This document shows, piece by piece, positions 48,470 through 59,845 of a stretch of DNA of 64,000 nt. Position numbers and translations under genes: made by a program. How positions within the stretch are numbered: the stretch's first letter is position 1; each line of letters opens with the position of its first letter. The DNA comes from Nemophila menziesii (taxonomy: Eukaryota; Streptophyta; Magnoliopsida; Boraginales; Hydrophyllaceae), in assembly GCA_029959085.1 (NCBI GenBank), contig JARWIR010000001.1, positions 64,666,899 to 64,730,898 of the forward strand, given 5' to 3'. The notes beneath the pieces were generated by a model. That model did not search any database. It was given only the letters and a program-made list of their open reading frames with translations, and was not told the DNA's origin.

Positions 48470-48835
48470 TCCTTTTCTCTTTAGGACCACCCTTATAGGC
48501 TATGAATTTATGGTGAGCCTAACAACTAATCCCTTGGGAACATTAAGGAAGTCTCGTTGAACTCATATTATGATCAATATACAACAACCTCAACGGTGAA
48601 TTCATCAAGTTCGTCTCAATTGGACCACTACACATGGCTATGATTCATTAAGTATGAGAAGTATACAACCTCTCAACGGTGAATTCATTAGGTCCATCTC
48701 AAGAGGACCACCACAGATGGCTATGAATTCATTAAGTATGAGAAATATACAAACAACCTCAACGGTGGATTCATCAAGTCTGTCACGATAAGACCACCAC
48801 ACATGGCTATGAATTCATTGAGTACTCATATGCTC
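48470..48835. repeat. about four degenerate ~85-bp tandem units in the copia 3' region
   Basis: Each unit contains (GTGAATTCATCAAGT)...GGACCAC(C/T)ACA(C/G)ATGGCTATGAATTCATTAAGTATGAG. Copies lie around 48475-48515, 48590-48655, 48675-48740 and 48760-48825. The related element at 28530-34937 has scattered versions. Confidence 0.8.
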
Positions 48836-49595
48836 ATGTATGCATATCTTATGAGGAGTGTGACCATCATAATGAGTACACTCAGCCTAGTATCGTTTGA
48901 GTTGTAAAGAGACTCAAAAGGAAGTGATATTGAAGTCTCCTTAATAGACTTTTAATTATTAGATATTCATTAAGGGGTACACACCACCACAATTCTCTTA
49001 TGCATAAATACTAGTCTGATAAGGATTTTTACCAGTCATTACATCAATAGAGTCAAACTTTTTCAACCAAGTGTGACAGACTAAGGTAAATCCCATCATT
49101 GACACTAATGAATTTCACCCTTAGGATTAACTTTCCCCATACTTTTTTATTCGCAAATAGAAAAATAAAAGAAGTAAGTCCCATGAATATAAGTACCAAA
49201 AGTGAATCATGTCATAGACATATTGACAAAGGTGTAACACAAACTGATCCATCTTTTATGAAATACCATTTCATTAGCAAGGTTACCGTTTAACAACCTA
49301 AATTATTTTCTTAAGATTTCATACTTTATCACCTTGACCCAAGGCCACCAACCTTTTCAAGTTGCACCATACAGATCTCTTCATCTAGATCTTCATTCAC
49401 ATATCGATTTAACATCCAACTTATGTATAATCATATTTATGAATGATAGTTAGTGTAACAAGAGTCGGGGGGTGGTTGTATAAGAATGTAGGGGTCAAAG
49501 TAATCCTTAAACTTACATAAAGTTGGAAAAACAATAACTTATCCTTGAGTCAATTCACTTTTTGAATTGTATGAGACTAATTAGATCTTGTTGGG

Positions 49596-49980
49596 TCATT
49601 TCCCCGTGATGTATATCTTCTCATCGGAATCATCACCCCCATGCCTTTTCTGAACCATTTCACAGATAGTCTTTGTGGACTTCTCAACGACACACATAGA
49701 AAAGGTGGTGTTCGTCACATGATTTAAGATCCATCCCCTAACTACTAAAATTAGTTTTCTTGAACCCAACTTCGAGAGCCAGAAGCTCGGCATGTTGTTC
49801 TTTGTTATATTCTCCATTGGCCTCATTGGCAGGAAGTACCTTGAGGACGACAAGGTCTAGTTCATGTTGTTCAAGACATATCAGTGGCTTTTGTGCCCAA
49901 CGTTTGTAGTTGGAACCGTTGAAAGACTCCAACATAGTCACGTCAGAAATGACTTTTGTGTTCAAGGATGAAGCAACCAC
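49596..49980 (-). pseudogene. copia gag fragment
   Basis: VTMLESFNGSNYKRWAQKPL and QHAELLALEVGFKKTNF in one frame, and STKTICEMVQKRHGGDDSDE in the next, correspond to the N-terminal copia gag region, including the F.GSNY.RW motif. One frame change lies near 49740-49850. Confidence 0.75.
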
Positions 49981-50329
49981 CGAAATAGAAAAACCATTAT
50001 ACTACCAGTGTTATTAAAAATATCTTTTTAAATTGTTGAAAAAAATTAACATCACTAGTTTGCAAAAGTAGTAAAATGGAATTTCAAAATTAAATAAATA
50101 CTTTTCAATTAAAGTAACACTACACTTATTACAATAAATTAAAAAAAGACAAAAACTTACACGGAATACAAAAAATATTACACGGTATATGACTTGCGTT
50201 AAAAAGATATTCTGGTTGTGCCGGTTATCTCTAACAATTTATACTCTATATTATATCAGAAATTCGAGAGATAAGTAGAGTAGTCTTTTTCGGTTCTTAG
50301 TTTTTGTTTACATTCTATATCTATTCTAT

Positions 50330-50460
50330 ATTCCCTCTATAATATTTTTTTAAAATTCTCTATAGAATAGTTTTTTTTCATTCTCTCTAAAATTATTTTT
50401 TCTATTCTCTCTAGAATAGTTTTTTCATTCTCTCTGGAATTATTTTTTTACTCTTCTCTG
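50330..50460. repeat. TCTCTAGAATAG minisatellite in the copia LTR
   Basis: About five copies of TTCTCT(C/A)TAGAATAG(T)n(C)A-type units, each around 25-30 bp and centred on a TCTAGA-like word. The paired LTR (about 47625-47770) has a different number and arrangement, so the array is unstable. Confidence 0.75.
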
Positions 50461-50806
50461 AAAATGCAAGTGACAATACACTATTTATAGAAGACAAGAC
50501 AAAAAACCGTCACATAAATGTTCATCAATGGCTCGTGATAAATGCTCTTCAATGCTCATTAAAGTTACCCGTTTTTTACCAAGTTTTGGTAACTCCCGTA
50601 GCAGCTGCAATAAAACGCCATTAATTAAAAGTCATTAATTCGTCATCAAGAAAAAATAATTATTTATTGTTAAATAATTTCCAATTGTTTTTTCTCAGAT
50701 TCTAATGTAGGACTAATAGTACACACATAGTCTTTTCCAATTCTCCCAAGAGCAAGGAAGAATTAGTAAAATAACTTGTCTATTATTTAATAATTCGAAC
50801 AACCAC

Positions 50807-51078
50807 ATATGGTCTCTATACAACTTTTCTTTTAGCGGTCGCATTTCGGTCGCTACTTCTCTAATATTTTATTGACCATTTATCAGTCGCTAGTGGTTTA
50901 TTTTTTTGGCGACAACTAGCTGGTCGCTAAGGGTTCTAGTTTTTGCTTTGGTGGCTAAAGGTTATAATTAAAAAAATTAAAAATTATGTTTATACTTTTT
51001 CTTTAATAGACCTGCTAAATCCAAAGTACACTGAAAGCACAATAATTTTACAATTATCAATAAAATACTCCAAACAAC
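50807..51078. mobile_element. CACTA-like subterminal region, right of the nested copia element
   Basis: Words such as AGCGGTCGC, CGGTCGCTAC, CAGTCGCTAGTGG, TGGTCGCTAAGGG and GTGGCTAAAGG recur within 150 bp and match the left segment 47104-47327. Confidence 0.55.
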
Positions 51079-51556
51079 CTATGATGCAGATCTCCCCGCC
51101 TAGGCACGCCTAGGCACCGCCGAGGCGACAACTCCCCCCTCAGCCGCTTACGCCTAGTCAAATTTTAGGCGTTTTTGCCTAGCGCCTTAGTCGCCGTGGA
51201 ATAGGCGCCTAGCCCGTGTATGCATCAATTAATGGCAAAAAATGGCTGCCTAGACACCGATTAATTGCAAAACATTCCCGCATAGGCCTTCTTGTTATTT
51301 TTCTTATTCTCGAGAATTCTTTAATTGATATTATAACTCGAAATTTGGTATTTTTTATATACTATAATGTTGTTAGATGAATATTATTACTTAAATAGTT
51401 AAAATAGTTAGAATTACTACATATATATTACTAAACATACAAAATTACACAGCGGGATTCAAAACCGTATAGTCCCGCCTAGTCCCCGTGTAATCTCGCT
51501 TAGGCGCTAGGCCTGGTTCGACCGCCTAGGCCGCAAAATCGAGATCTACAACATAG
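51079..51556. mobile_element. 478-bp hAT-type MITE rich in CGCCTAGGCG words
   Basis: The termini CTATGATGCAGATCTC and GAGATCTACAACATAG are inverted repeats (14 of 16 match). The 8-bp direct repeats CAAACAAC flank it exactly (51071-51078 and 51557-51564), a hAT signature. GC-rich subterminal blocks carry many CCTAGG and GGCGCCTAG palindromes, around an AT-rich centre. It has no coding capacity. Confidence 0.92.
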
Positions 51557-51839
51557 CAAACAACTAGTAATTAACATATATAAGTTATTTTGCTATACAA
51601 AATGAAATCAATCAACTCATACTACGTCTGTCTCGTATCTTTCCCTTTCATATGCAATAATCTCATCATCACTATTTATATATATAGTTATCATCCTCAC
51701 CTACGTACTCGTGCCAAGTATCATCTGCCTTTCCTCATCTTCTACAATAGTTGGATCATGCTCTAATATCACTTGATCAACTTTAATTTACTTTTTGTTA
51801 TTCATGTGTAATTTATCTATCTCAGTGACATCATTCACA

Positions 51840-53240
51840 ATAGGTATCAGCTAAGATGTATCAACTGTCGACACGAAACCCCAAACGTTTGCACTCTATC
51901 CATGACGATCGCTCACTTGTCAAACCACTTTCCATGAACTGCGTCAGGATCCCTTAGTTTGCATCAATGTAGAACATCTTCTTTGCGTGATCCGATAGAA
52001 TGTATTGCTCATCTTTGTACCAATTTAACCAATGTTGAATTTGGTCATCCAGTGCTCATTCCGTATTTTTCCTTTCACGGTGTTATACCCTTTTCACTTG
52101 AAGACTATTACCAAACAATCCTTTGAGAATTCCACTTTGTATACGTTAATCAATTCACCATACCAACAAACTCTTTCGGTAAAACAACAAACCCCGTAAT
52201 CCATAGTGACACATTTCTCACCTTTCTCACACGAGACCCACTTCACCCCATTAATGACACATGAATCATATTACCAAACTATACGATGGGCACAGTTAGA
52301 CATAAGCTAAAATTCTTGGGCTACTATTAGATTGCATGCTAGATTCATGGTAATACCTATAAATGGAAAAGCTGGTGAGTTACATTTTCTCGGTTAATAT
52401 TTTAATTTTGAATTATAATATACCTTTATCAAGAACCAATCGTAAAATCTACTTTGATTATTTTTTTTCATATCTACATGTCCATCTGCAACAATAATCG
52501 ACTTGTGTTCCCTGAAACACAAAATATTTACAAAATTAATTAGACCAAGGAAGTAACAAACAATATTGAAAATAAAGAGCGTACACTATATAAAATTGAA
52601 TCTTATTGCAAGATCATAGAATGCACCTAACAAGTTTATCATGATCGATTTGGGGAAGATAATTGAAACTCTGTTTTCCCATTAGATGACATTGACTTTT
52701 GAAAATTGATATCTCTCTTGGTTCTTGCAATGATTTCACATAGTTACCAGGATCATTAAATTCCCTTAAGATAACGCGATATGAATGTCAAAGTCTTCCA
52801 ATACATAACCCTCAACTATCAAACCTTATGGACTTGCCACATTACGTATATACTTCTTTAAATTCTTTAAATAACGCTTGAACGGTTACATCCAACGTAT
52901 ATAGATTGGTCGACCAAGTAGTTTTTTTGTACAAGTGCACTATTAGATGAATCATGATATCGAAAAAAGTTGGTGGTAATATCATTTTAATCCGGTACAT
53001 AATAATAACATTCTTTTTCTCTTTTTCCAATTCTAGGATAGTCATATTTCGTTTATAAACCATACAAAAAACATTACACAAACCCATGATTGCATCGCTG
53101 ACCGTTTTTGCTCAATCGATCTAGGCACGCTAGCAACCATGATTTGCATCATAATGTGATAACCGTGTGATTTTACTTCGATAATTTTCCCAGAATCAAT
53201 CACAATAAGGCCATCAACTGGATAACGCAAAACATCATTA
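51840..53240 (-). pseudogene. CACTA (En/Spm-type) TNP2 transposase 3' part: DUF4218 and DUF4216 regions
   Basis: On the minus strand, IEVKSHGYHIMMQIMVASVP (53042-53230) and then MILPPTFFDIMIHLIVHLYK (52842-53087) are the DUF4218 landmarks (KSHDxHxLxQ and PPSFFDxMxHLxxHL). Further down, INGVKWVSCE through CWYGELINVYKVEFSKD and VFKWKGYN (about 52070-52260) fit DUF4216. Frame changes and stops separate them, and the upstream catalytic TNP2 core is absent, so the gene is 5'-truncated or interrupted near 53.5 kb by other repeats. The intact protein cuts CACTA ends. Confidence 0.8.
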
Positions 53241-53540
53241 GCTATAGATTTTCAAGTCTTGTGCCAAATCATTTCCTTTGTAGTATATCTCGATGCGTAC
53301 AATTGATGTAATCTTGGGGTGATGGATAAATAACATAATTTTTTATATGGAACTCTCTTACATTTCCCCAGGACCCACCTAGATACCTTACAAACCAGAT
53401 ATGTCTTTAATGATTAATAGTCACCTCGATACAAGACACAATCGTTTAAACACACATCGATTGTTTCATAACCTAACCCTGATGTCTCTCTTTTTGTGAT
53501 AGACTAATCTATTCACGATACATCTTTTTAGGTGTTTATT

Positions 53541-54860
53541 GGGCCTAAGTGAGGAATTTTCCTACGTATTTGATATATTGTACTTTTCTATCTTGTTTTG
53601 GACCTATTGTTATTTATAAAGCTTTTGTCCCTTAATTTTGTGTTAAGCATATAACTTTTAGGTACATGGTTAATACAAGATTCCAAAATAAAGATAAAAT
53701 GTCAAAAATTCATTATAAATCCCAAGCCAAGGCATAAAATGAGCTTAAAGTCACTTTAAGAAGTTAGAGTGCTTATGGGAAAAATCTTAATGTCATATTG
53801 TTTCAGTCTCTATGATTAATCGGTCAGATCTTTGGACTTAATTCATGTTGACTTGGATAAATATCAAAGCCAATGACACATGAGAAGTAATAAAGTCAAT
53901 TTGGATAGAGATGAAAAAGTTATGTCATTTTCTGCCAGCATGACTCGAACCTGGACAACACTACCTAAAATCTGGGTTGACCATTTGTAACTCATTTAAG
54001 TGAGGCCATTTGATCCCATAACGTTTTTAGGTTAGTATATAAGCATATTAGAGACTCCAAAATCAGAATCCATCATTAGACATAAAATATTTTAGAAGAG
54101 GGAGGAGCAAAACATCTAGAAGAAGAAGAAGAAGAAGAAGAAGAAGAAGAAGAAGAAGAAGAAGAAGAAGAAGAAGAAGAAGAAGAAGAAGAAGAAGAAG
54201 AAGAAGAAGAAGAAGAAGAAGAAGAAGAAGAAGAAGAAGAAGAAGAAGAAGAAGAAGAAGAGGAGGAGGAGGAGGAGGGCTTCCACCAAAAATCACAATT
54301 CTCCACCATCTTATATTCGGGGGAACCTTCATTATTTAGGTTAATTTTATTCTATTTTTTATTTTAAACATGATTTTAGCATTATTTTTCTTTAATTTCT
54401 AGTTTATATTTATGAACTAAACCTCCTGTGCTTGGGGCTTGCAATGGGTATGAACCCTAATTGATTATTTATGTTATTTGACTTTGGGATATTTTAATAT
54501 TGAAATGAATTGAGTATTATTTTCCATTGATTACATATGTATCCTTGTTGCCTATGAGATCCTTGATCACGTATTAAATAGTATTGAACTTTTGTCTTAC
54601 ACCCGGTAGGGGGGTCGAATTTCGTAACTAGTATATAAGTGTTTAGTGTGCGGTAGTGAACCAAGGGGTTTTCCTAGCTAGATAGTCAATAGGCTTAAAA
54701 CCTAAAATATTTGAAAACATTTTAGGTCACGTGGGAGGGATCTCTAGAGAAGAAGGATTGCCTTCTAAGTCACCGATAGGATTTAGAAGGACACTTGAAT
54801 TCTGACTCATGAGAAGAACCCAATTCGCCTTTATACAAATAACGTGTAGATAGTTTCTTA
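53541..54860. mobile_element. LTR-retroelement-like non-coding segment containing a GAA microsatellite
   Basis: The wording GGGCCTAAGTGAGGAATTTT at the left and GAACTAAACCTCCTGTGCTTGG plus ATGAACCCTAATTG towards the right recalls LTRs or leaders of plant gypsy-like elements. I found no partner repeat in the window. It interrupts the CACTA transposase on one side and abuts the gag-bearing element on the other. Confidence 0.35.
54117..54279. repeat. (AGA)n then (GGA)n microsatellite
   Basis: About 144 bp of AGA/GAA triplets (54117-54260) run directly into six GGA triplets (to 54279). The purine/pyrimidine asymmetry is extreme and could allow triplex formation. Confidence 0.97.
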
Positions 54861-54884
54861 GGGGGATTATCCGCAAGTATCAAG

Positions 54885-55517
54885 CATATCTCTTTACCAT
54901 GCTAACAAGATTCTCAACCACATGGTGGTTCCCATTCACATTCAGCACGATGGTCATATCACTATCACAGGTGTCTTTTTTCAACACTTCCTCCTCAACT
55001 ACTTCTTCCAGTTGATCTATTTTATCGCGCGAAAGGGTGGAATCTTGATAAGACTTGTTATGGGCCATGTGAAGACTTACAAGTTGGTAAAGAGACTTTT
55101 GTTTTTCTTTCCATGCGACCTTGTTTTCCTCTCTTGCCTTACGCTCTTGATCTCTTGTCTTTTCTTCCTCACATTGGCGCATGAATTCTTTAAGTGTTTC
55201 ACTCAGTTCAGAAATTTGCGGTGAAAGTGGAGGTTGTTGAATGTTTTCAACCTATTGATTGCCCCATCCTTGCTCTTGCTAATAGTGATAAGGTGGAGGT
55301 TTTTGGATGTTCTCAACCCACTGGTTGTTCCATCCTTTCTCTTGCTGATAGTGATAAGGTGGTTGTTGTTGATTGTTCCTGATCCATTGGTTGTTCCATC
55401 CTTGCTCTTGTGGCTATTGATAAGGTGGTTGGTAGAAGTTACTACCCCATGATTGATGTACCCAGAGTCCTCCCAATACTCGAATGGACCAAGATTTGGA
55501 TAATGTACTCCATACAT
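54885..55517 (-). pseudogene. gypsy-like gag with three 22-residue repeats, stopped by TAG codons
   Basis: The frame opens MYGVHYPNLGPFEYWEDSGY. After a one-base shift it has three 22-residue repeats with the core PPYHYQQEQGW and NNQW. It continues into the charged segment RQCEEEKTRDQERKAREEN (54880-55182), of likely coiled-coil character. This order matches gag of plant gypsy-type elements with tRNA-Asp primer sites. Three in-frame TAGs occur in the repeats, two where CAG (Gln) and one where TGG (Trp) is expected from the sister repeats. No protease or polymerase follows. Confidence 0.7.
55230..55430 (-). repeat. three 66-bp coding repeats within gag
   Basis: The phrase (T/G)TGATAAGGTGG recurs at 55285, 55351 and 55417, exactly 66 bp apart, with the flanking TTGTTCCATCCTT phrase in step. 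A multiple of three keeps the repeat in frame at 22 residues. Confidence 0.93.
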
Positions 55518-55640
55518 CTTTAATGAAGTCTCTTGAGCATTACCCTAAGTATAGACCTGCGAAATAAAACAAAAACAAAAACAAGCGTAAAATAGAAACA
55601 ATTCACTCTAAAAAAACTAAACGACAAAACTTAATGATGC

Positions 55641-55660
55641 AATCCCCGGCAGCGACGCCA
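55641..55660 (-). other. primer-binding site, tRNA-Asp type
   Basis: The minus strand reads TGGCGTCGCTGCCGGGGATT, complementary to the 3' end of tRNA-Asp with a few mismatches. It adjoins the LTR at 55668 and sets the element on the minus strand. Confidence 0.85.
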
Positions 55661-55667
55661 AAAACTT

Positions 55668-57177
55668 TGCGGCTCCTAGAGTGTCATATAAATTCGACAC
55701 TAAAGATTAGAAGCAACACACCGCAAGTGTGCGGGTCGTTCCAAGTAATAAGTAAGTCAATCTGGGAATTTCGTCTCCAGAACGGATTGCGAGATTAGGA
55801 TTAAGTGCTTAAAAAGAATGGTAGAAGTAATTACGATAAATAAATATAAAGAGATATTTGTTTTGTTATTGATTAATAAACTACTAAGGCAAGAATTGAA
55901 TTAAACACATATTAAAACTAAACTAAAATAAAGAAGAATACTTAATATGAGAGACATACTTAAGTCTTACTAGGGAATCACCAGAGTTAACAATCTAATG
56001 CATTCGTATAAGAGAAAAGTCGGTAATTTACTATTAGTCGGGACTCTATTATCTTCCTAACTTCCGTCAGGGTAGACTTAGGAAGCAATACCATGGTATT
56101 ACAGACCCCGTCAGGGTGACTATAAGCTACTTTCAGATGTTTAAGTAATTAACCCAATTGGCTACGTGGTTAGTCAAGGCCGCTAGGCTCGATAATGAAA
56201 ACCACACGTCTATATTCCAGTTCTGTAACTAAACCCCCCCTTTTGGATGATCGTCGCCACTAGCGAATAGCCTAATTACTAAAACTATTTAATTATCTAA
56301 GTTATTGATAGTAAACAAGTACAAGAATATAGTCATATACAAAATACGCAACTCAATTTAAATTAAACAATCCCAAATTTGGAAAATATTAAATTAGAAA
56401 AATATGGTTCTTCCCATAAATGTGATTCTAAAGTATTTAAGGTTTAGCTCATAATTAAATGAAGAAAAGAAATACAAATTGAAACATATATAATAATAGG
56501 AAAGGAATTTGGCGTTGATTTGTTAAAGATTGATCAGAAGACCAATCTTCTTCTCTTCTGCTTCTTGCTCCAAGCGCTTCCTCTCTATCTCAAAATATTG
56601 TTTCTTATGTTGTCTACTGATTAATGAGGTCAAAAGGATCTTATATAGAGGTATGAAATGGATTAGGTCTAACTTGGGCCTAGTTAAGTATTAAGGGCCA
56701 AAATCTGTTTTAATTAATTCGTAACTTCTGTACACCACTTCGATAAAAAGGTTGTAACTTTCGCATCGTAAGTCCAAATCCACTTAAACCACTTTTCATA
56801 TTTCACTAACTGAAAGGCCCATCTTTTTCATTTGAACAACTGAGTCAGAATCTATACTGTTTGGGCTCAGGAAGGGATAGAAGTGACGACTTTCCAGTTT
56901 TCAATGCTCGTCCACCTTTACTAAAGTGATGTTTTTACTTCTTTAACGCTTTTTCTTGATCTTGGACTTAAAATTTCACTTCTTCTCTTTATCTTGGTGC
57001 CTCCTAGAATCCATATACCTAAGAACATAACACTAAACCCTGGAATTTACGCACAAAAGCTCTAAAAGTGAAACTAATTCAAATCTGAGGGAAGAAAGTG
57101 CAATATAGAAAAATATGACTATAAACCTATTACCTAAGTCCAGTCTCAACCTAAAATGATGTTGATCTTTACACACA
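55668..57177 (-). repeat. LTR of a second gypsy-type element (5' LTR in element sense); partner not seen
   Basis: The left edge TGCGGCTCCTAGAG follows the primer-binding site. The right edge near 57177 is uncertain (ACACACACA). It shares an ordered set of motifs with the LTRs at 17656-19430 and 21616-23384: CCGCAAGTGTGCGG (55721-55734), GGACTCTAT(T/A)AT, CCGTCAGGG twice (56064 and 56107) and ACCCAATTGGCTA. No second copy lies in the window, so the element is truncated on its 3' side or interrupted. Confidence 0.75.
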
Positions 57178-57893
57178 CATGCAGAACCGTTTTTACTTTA
57201 TTCTTCCCTCATCTCAGGTTTCCTTCAATGCCTTCACATCGGATCCCAGTCGGTTTTTTACACACATGGAGTGCACCTTAGTGACCTTGAAGCAATCTAC
57301 TTTGGATTTTGGCCCATTCTACACTTCATATCGAGTTTTTGAATCTACTACTTGGAATATGCAGAGTATCCATTCCATTGGTCTCTCTCGCTTTTCTTTT
57401 GGGAAAAGTCTTTTTATGACGGTGTTGTCCGATATGGCTATATTCATGGGATTCCTTTAATTGGAAAATATCTTGGAGTAATTCACCTTTTCTGGATCTT
57501 TGCAACTCTTCGTTCTTCTCCAAACAACTTCTGCATGTTTATCTTATGTAGCTATTGCAGTATTGATCAAGTTATATATTATATAAACTTCTTATTCAGC
57601 TATTGTGGGATTTTTATACAGTTCCAAAGTTTTACTTCGTCTTCATATCACGATTGATATCTGCAGTTATATCTTTATTCATAACCTGTCATTCGCTCAT
57701 CAGTTAAGAGGAATATTAGCTTTGGTCTTACTTCTTCGCTATGCAGATATAAGCTGCTCTTTGTTCGTTTTTTTACCTTGATTCTATTGTTAATATTTTG
57801 GCACATGGAGGAGATATTTTGTTTTATCCCACTGTGTTCATCACTAATTGGTTATTACGACGGTGCTGTCAGATTTGGCTTCTTGCATGGGGT
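57178..57893 (+). pseudogene. unrecognised gene fragment with two YDGxVRxGxxHG motifs
   Basis: Plus-strand frames carry SFYDGVVRYGYIHGIPLIG (57409-57465) and GYYDGAVRFGFLHGV (57850-57894), 441 bp apart. Both are preceded by hydrophobic sequence (SLSLFFWEK, and FCFIPLCSSLI). The upstream frame also reads LSDLEAIYFGFWPILHFISSF. Stops and gaps suggest exons or a decayed gene of membrane-protein character. I do not recognise the family. The hAT element begins immediately after the second motif. Confidence 0.35.
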
Positions 57894-58341
57894 CAGCCTT
57901 GGCTAACGGTTTTCCTTATCGGTCTGACAAACTGAACCGCACCGGCCGGTGCCAAAGACGAACCGAGACCGGTGGGGATGACCTCGACGGAACGACACGA
58001 ACCGCCGTCTCTCTTATCGGGCGTGTTTCAGAAACTGCAAAAAGACCTCGGACCGAACCGGTCCTAAACCGTTAAGGACTGAAACCGTCCCGTAACTTTT
58101 TCTTTTTTTATATAAAAGCCCAAACCCACATGTTTTAGCCCAAATCATTAACCCAACATGTTTTAGCCCAAAGCCCAAACCTTTTTTGTTCTTCAGCCCA
58201 AACCTTACCCCTCCATTTTGTAGCCCAAATCATTAACCCAACTCAATCCAACACCAATCCAAAAACAAGATTAACAAAATAACCCAAATTATTAATAACC
58301 CAATCCCATACCAACCCTACCCTTACACGGTTACCTTGACG

Positions 58342-58365
58342 CGCAAATCGTGATTGCGATTTGCG
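58342..58365. other. 9-bp inverted repeat in the hAT leader
   Basis: CGCAAATCG, a 6-base spacer, then CGATTTGCG. It is a perfect dyad in an otherwise AT-rich leader and a possible protein-binding site or hairpin; no function is shown. Confidence 0.75.
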
Positions 58366-59522
58366 AACCTTTACTCGCCGTTACTCCGCTCACCCACCTC
58401 AGCCTGGCTATCGGCAATCAATTACTCCCTCAAATTAATCACTCACCTAATCTCTATGATGATCCACGCGTGTTACCATCTCTACATTGGGTCTTGGGTT
58501 TGGAAATATAGTTTTTTCTTTAATTGGTAAGATTATACTCTTTTGGTTGATATTTGTATGTATACATATATATATATATATTCAATTTCTGACTTAGTAT
58601 GTGATTCTTATGACTTATTCTATTCTATATGGTTGAATTGGTGATTTCTGATGTTGGAATTGCGAATATGGCTTGAAGATTGATGGTTAATCATATGAAA
58701 TTGGATGGGTAATGCTATTCTAGGCCCTTTTGTTTGTGGAAATTTTTTAATTACTATGTTTGTTGGCCTAAATGGAAATTGAATTAGAAACTGAAATTGT
58801 AATTGTTTGGTGAAATTGAAAGTGTAATTGTAATTGTTTGTGGTTCTGTACTTCTGTTATTCGAAAATGTCCAAATTGAATATATGTCCCTGTTGTAAAA
58901 TGATTTCCGAGTATAAGTTAGTAAGATCAAGTAGTTTAAGTGTTGAATTTTGTTTTGAATTGACGGATATAAACTTATGAAATTTGCAAAATAACCCCTT
59001 TTTGATACAAAAATAATGAAAACTCCTATTTATAAGATTAATATCTTTAATATTTTGTCCCATAGTTTTCGAATTTTGTAAAATTGGACCCAAACTTGTA
59101 TAAAACATCTTGTGCGATACTTTTTTATGATGAAAAACTTTCTGAAAAATGAAAATACGGTCCTTAAACGAATGGGAGATGTGTTTTTGTGGTCCAAGTT
59201 TTCCTTGTGCAGTTTTATGAACTCTAAATGTTATATATTTGTTAAGTATCATTTCATTACCAAGGAATTAAAATACAGGTTTCTAAACATATATTTTTAG
59301 GACATAGTTTCTGATTTGTTAAACAAAGTAAGGGTTATTTGTATATTTTCAGAAATGTTAAAAATGTGTTGTGTTACCAAGAATATAAATAATATGTTGT
59401 CCATGAGATTGTGTTGAGATTTTCTGACTCTCGTGATTAATTTACATCTTGTCTAAGGTGGTTGATTGTATTTATTGTTAAACCTGACATGTAAATTGTG
59501 GTTGAGATTTTTCAGAAACAAA

Positions 59523-59620
59523 CAGTTATTTGGTGGTTGGACGTGGTTTATTATTTCTGATTTGGTTGTTGGACTTGGTTTATTATTTCTGATTTGGTTG
59601 TTGGACTTGGTTTATTACAT
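59523..59620. repeat. three tandem 32-bp units
   Basis: GGTTGTTGGACTTGGTTTAT plus TATTTCTGATTT repeats about three times with a period of about 32 bp, the last copy diverging at TTACATCC. Confidence 0.9.
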
Positions 59621-59754
59621 CCTTTTGTCTATAAGTAAGGCAACATCAGAACATCATCTTCACAATTTCATTCTTAACTTTCGAAAATTACTTCTAGATT
59701 TCAAATACACTATAATTCGTTTCTACTTCTTAAAGAAAGGACATTCTAAAATTA

Positions 59755-59845
59755 CTACAAGTCTTCAACATTCTTAACTTTCGTAAATTACTTCAAGTCC
59801 TCAACATTCTTAACTTTCGCAAATTACTACAAGTCTTCAACACTA
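59755..59845. repeat. short tandem repeat CAAGTCTTCAACATTCTTAA
   Basis: About three units of roughly 38 bp containing CAAGTC(T/C)TCAACA and TTAACTTTCG(T/C)AAATTACT. Cruder versions occur upstream (59668-59690). Confidence 0.8.

Larger units (their letters stand above)
47328..50801 (-). mobile_element. internally deleted Ty1/copia element
   Basis: The LTRs are 47328-48112 and 50034-50801, both TGTTGAAAAA...AACA, diverged in the TCTCTAGAATAG minisatellite. The target duplication is ACCGC (47323-47327) against ACCAC (50802-50806), one mismatch. Inside are a gag fragment (49596-49980), a decayed reverse transcriptase piece near 49310-49430 (EEIYMVQ-like on the minus strand) and a tandem array. 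Gag, reverse transcriptase and LTR inner borders resemble the element at 28530-34937, so it is a shorter relative that has lost integrase and RNase H coding sequence. It must have moved, if at all, with borrowed enzymes. Confidence 0.88.

Noticed and set aside
54063..54332. Open frames of poly-Leu and poly-Ser across the GAA/GGA run
   Set aside because: They are translations of a trinucleotide microsatellite on the complementary strand and have no other protein-like content.
58857..59252. 131-codon minus-strand frame within the hAT leader
   Set aside because: It is antisense to the element, K/H/F-rich from AT-rich DNA, and shows no recognisable domain.
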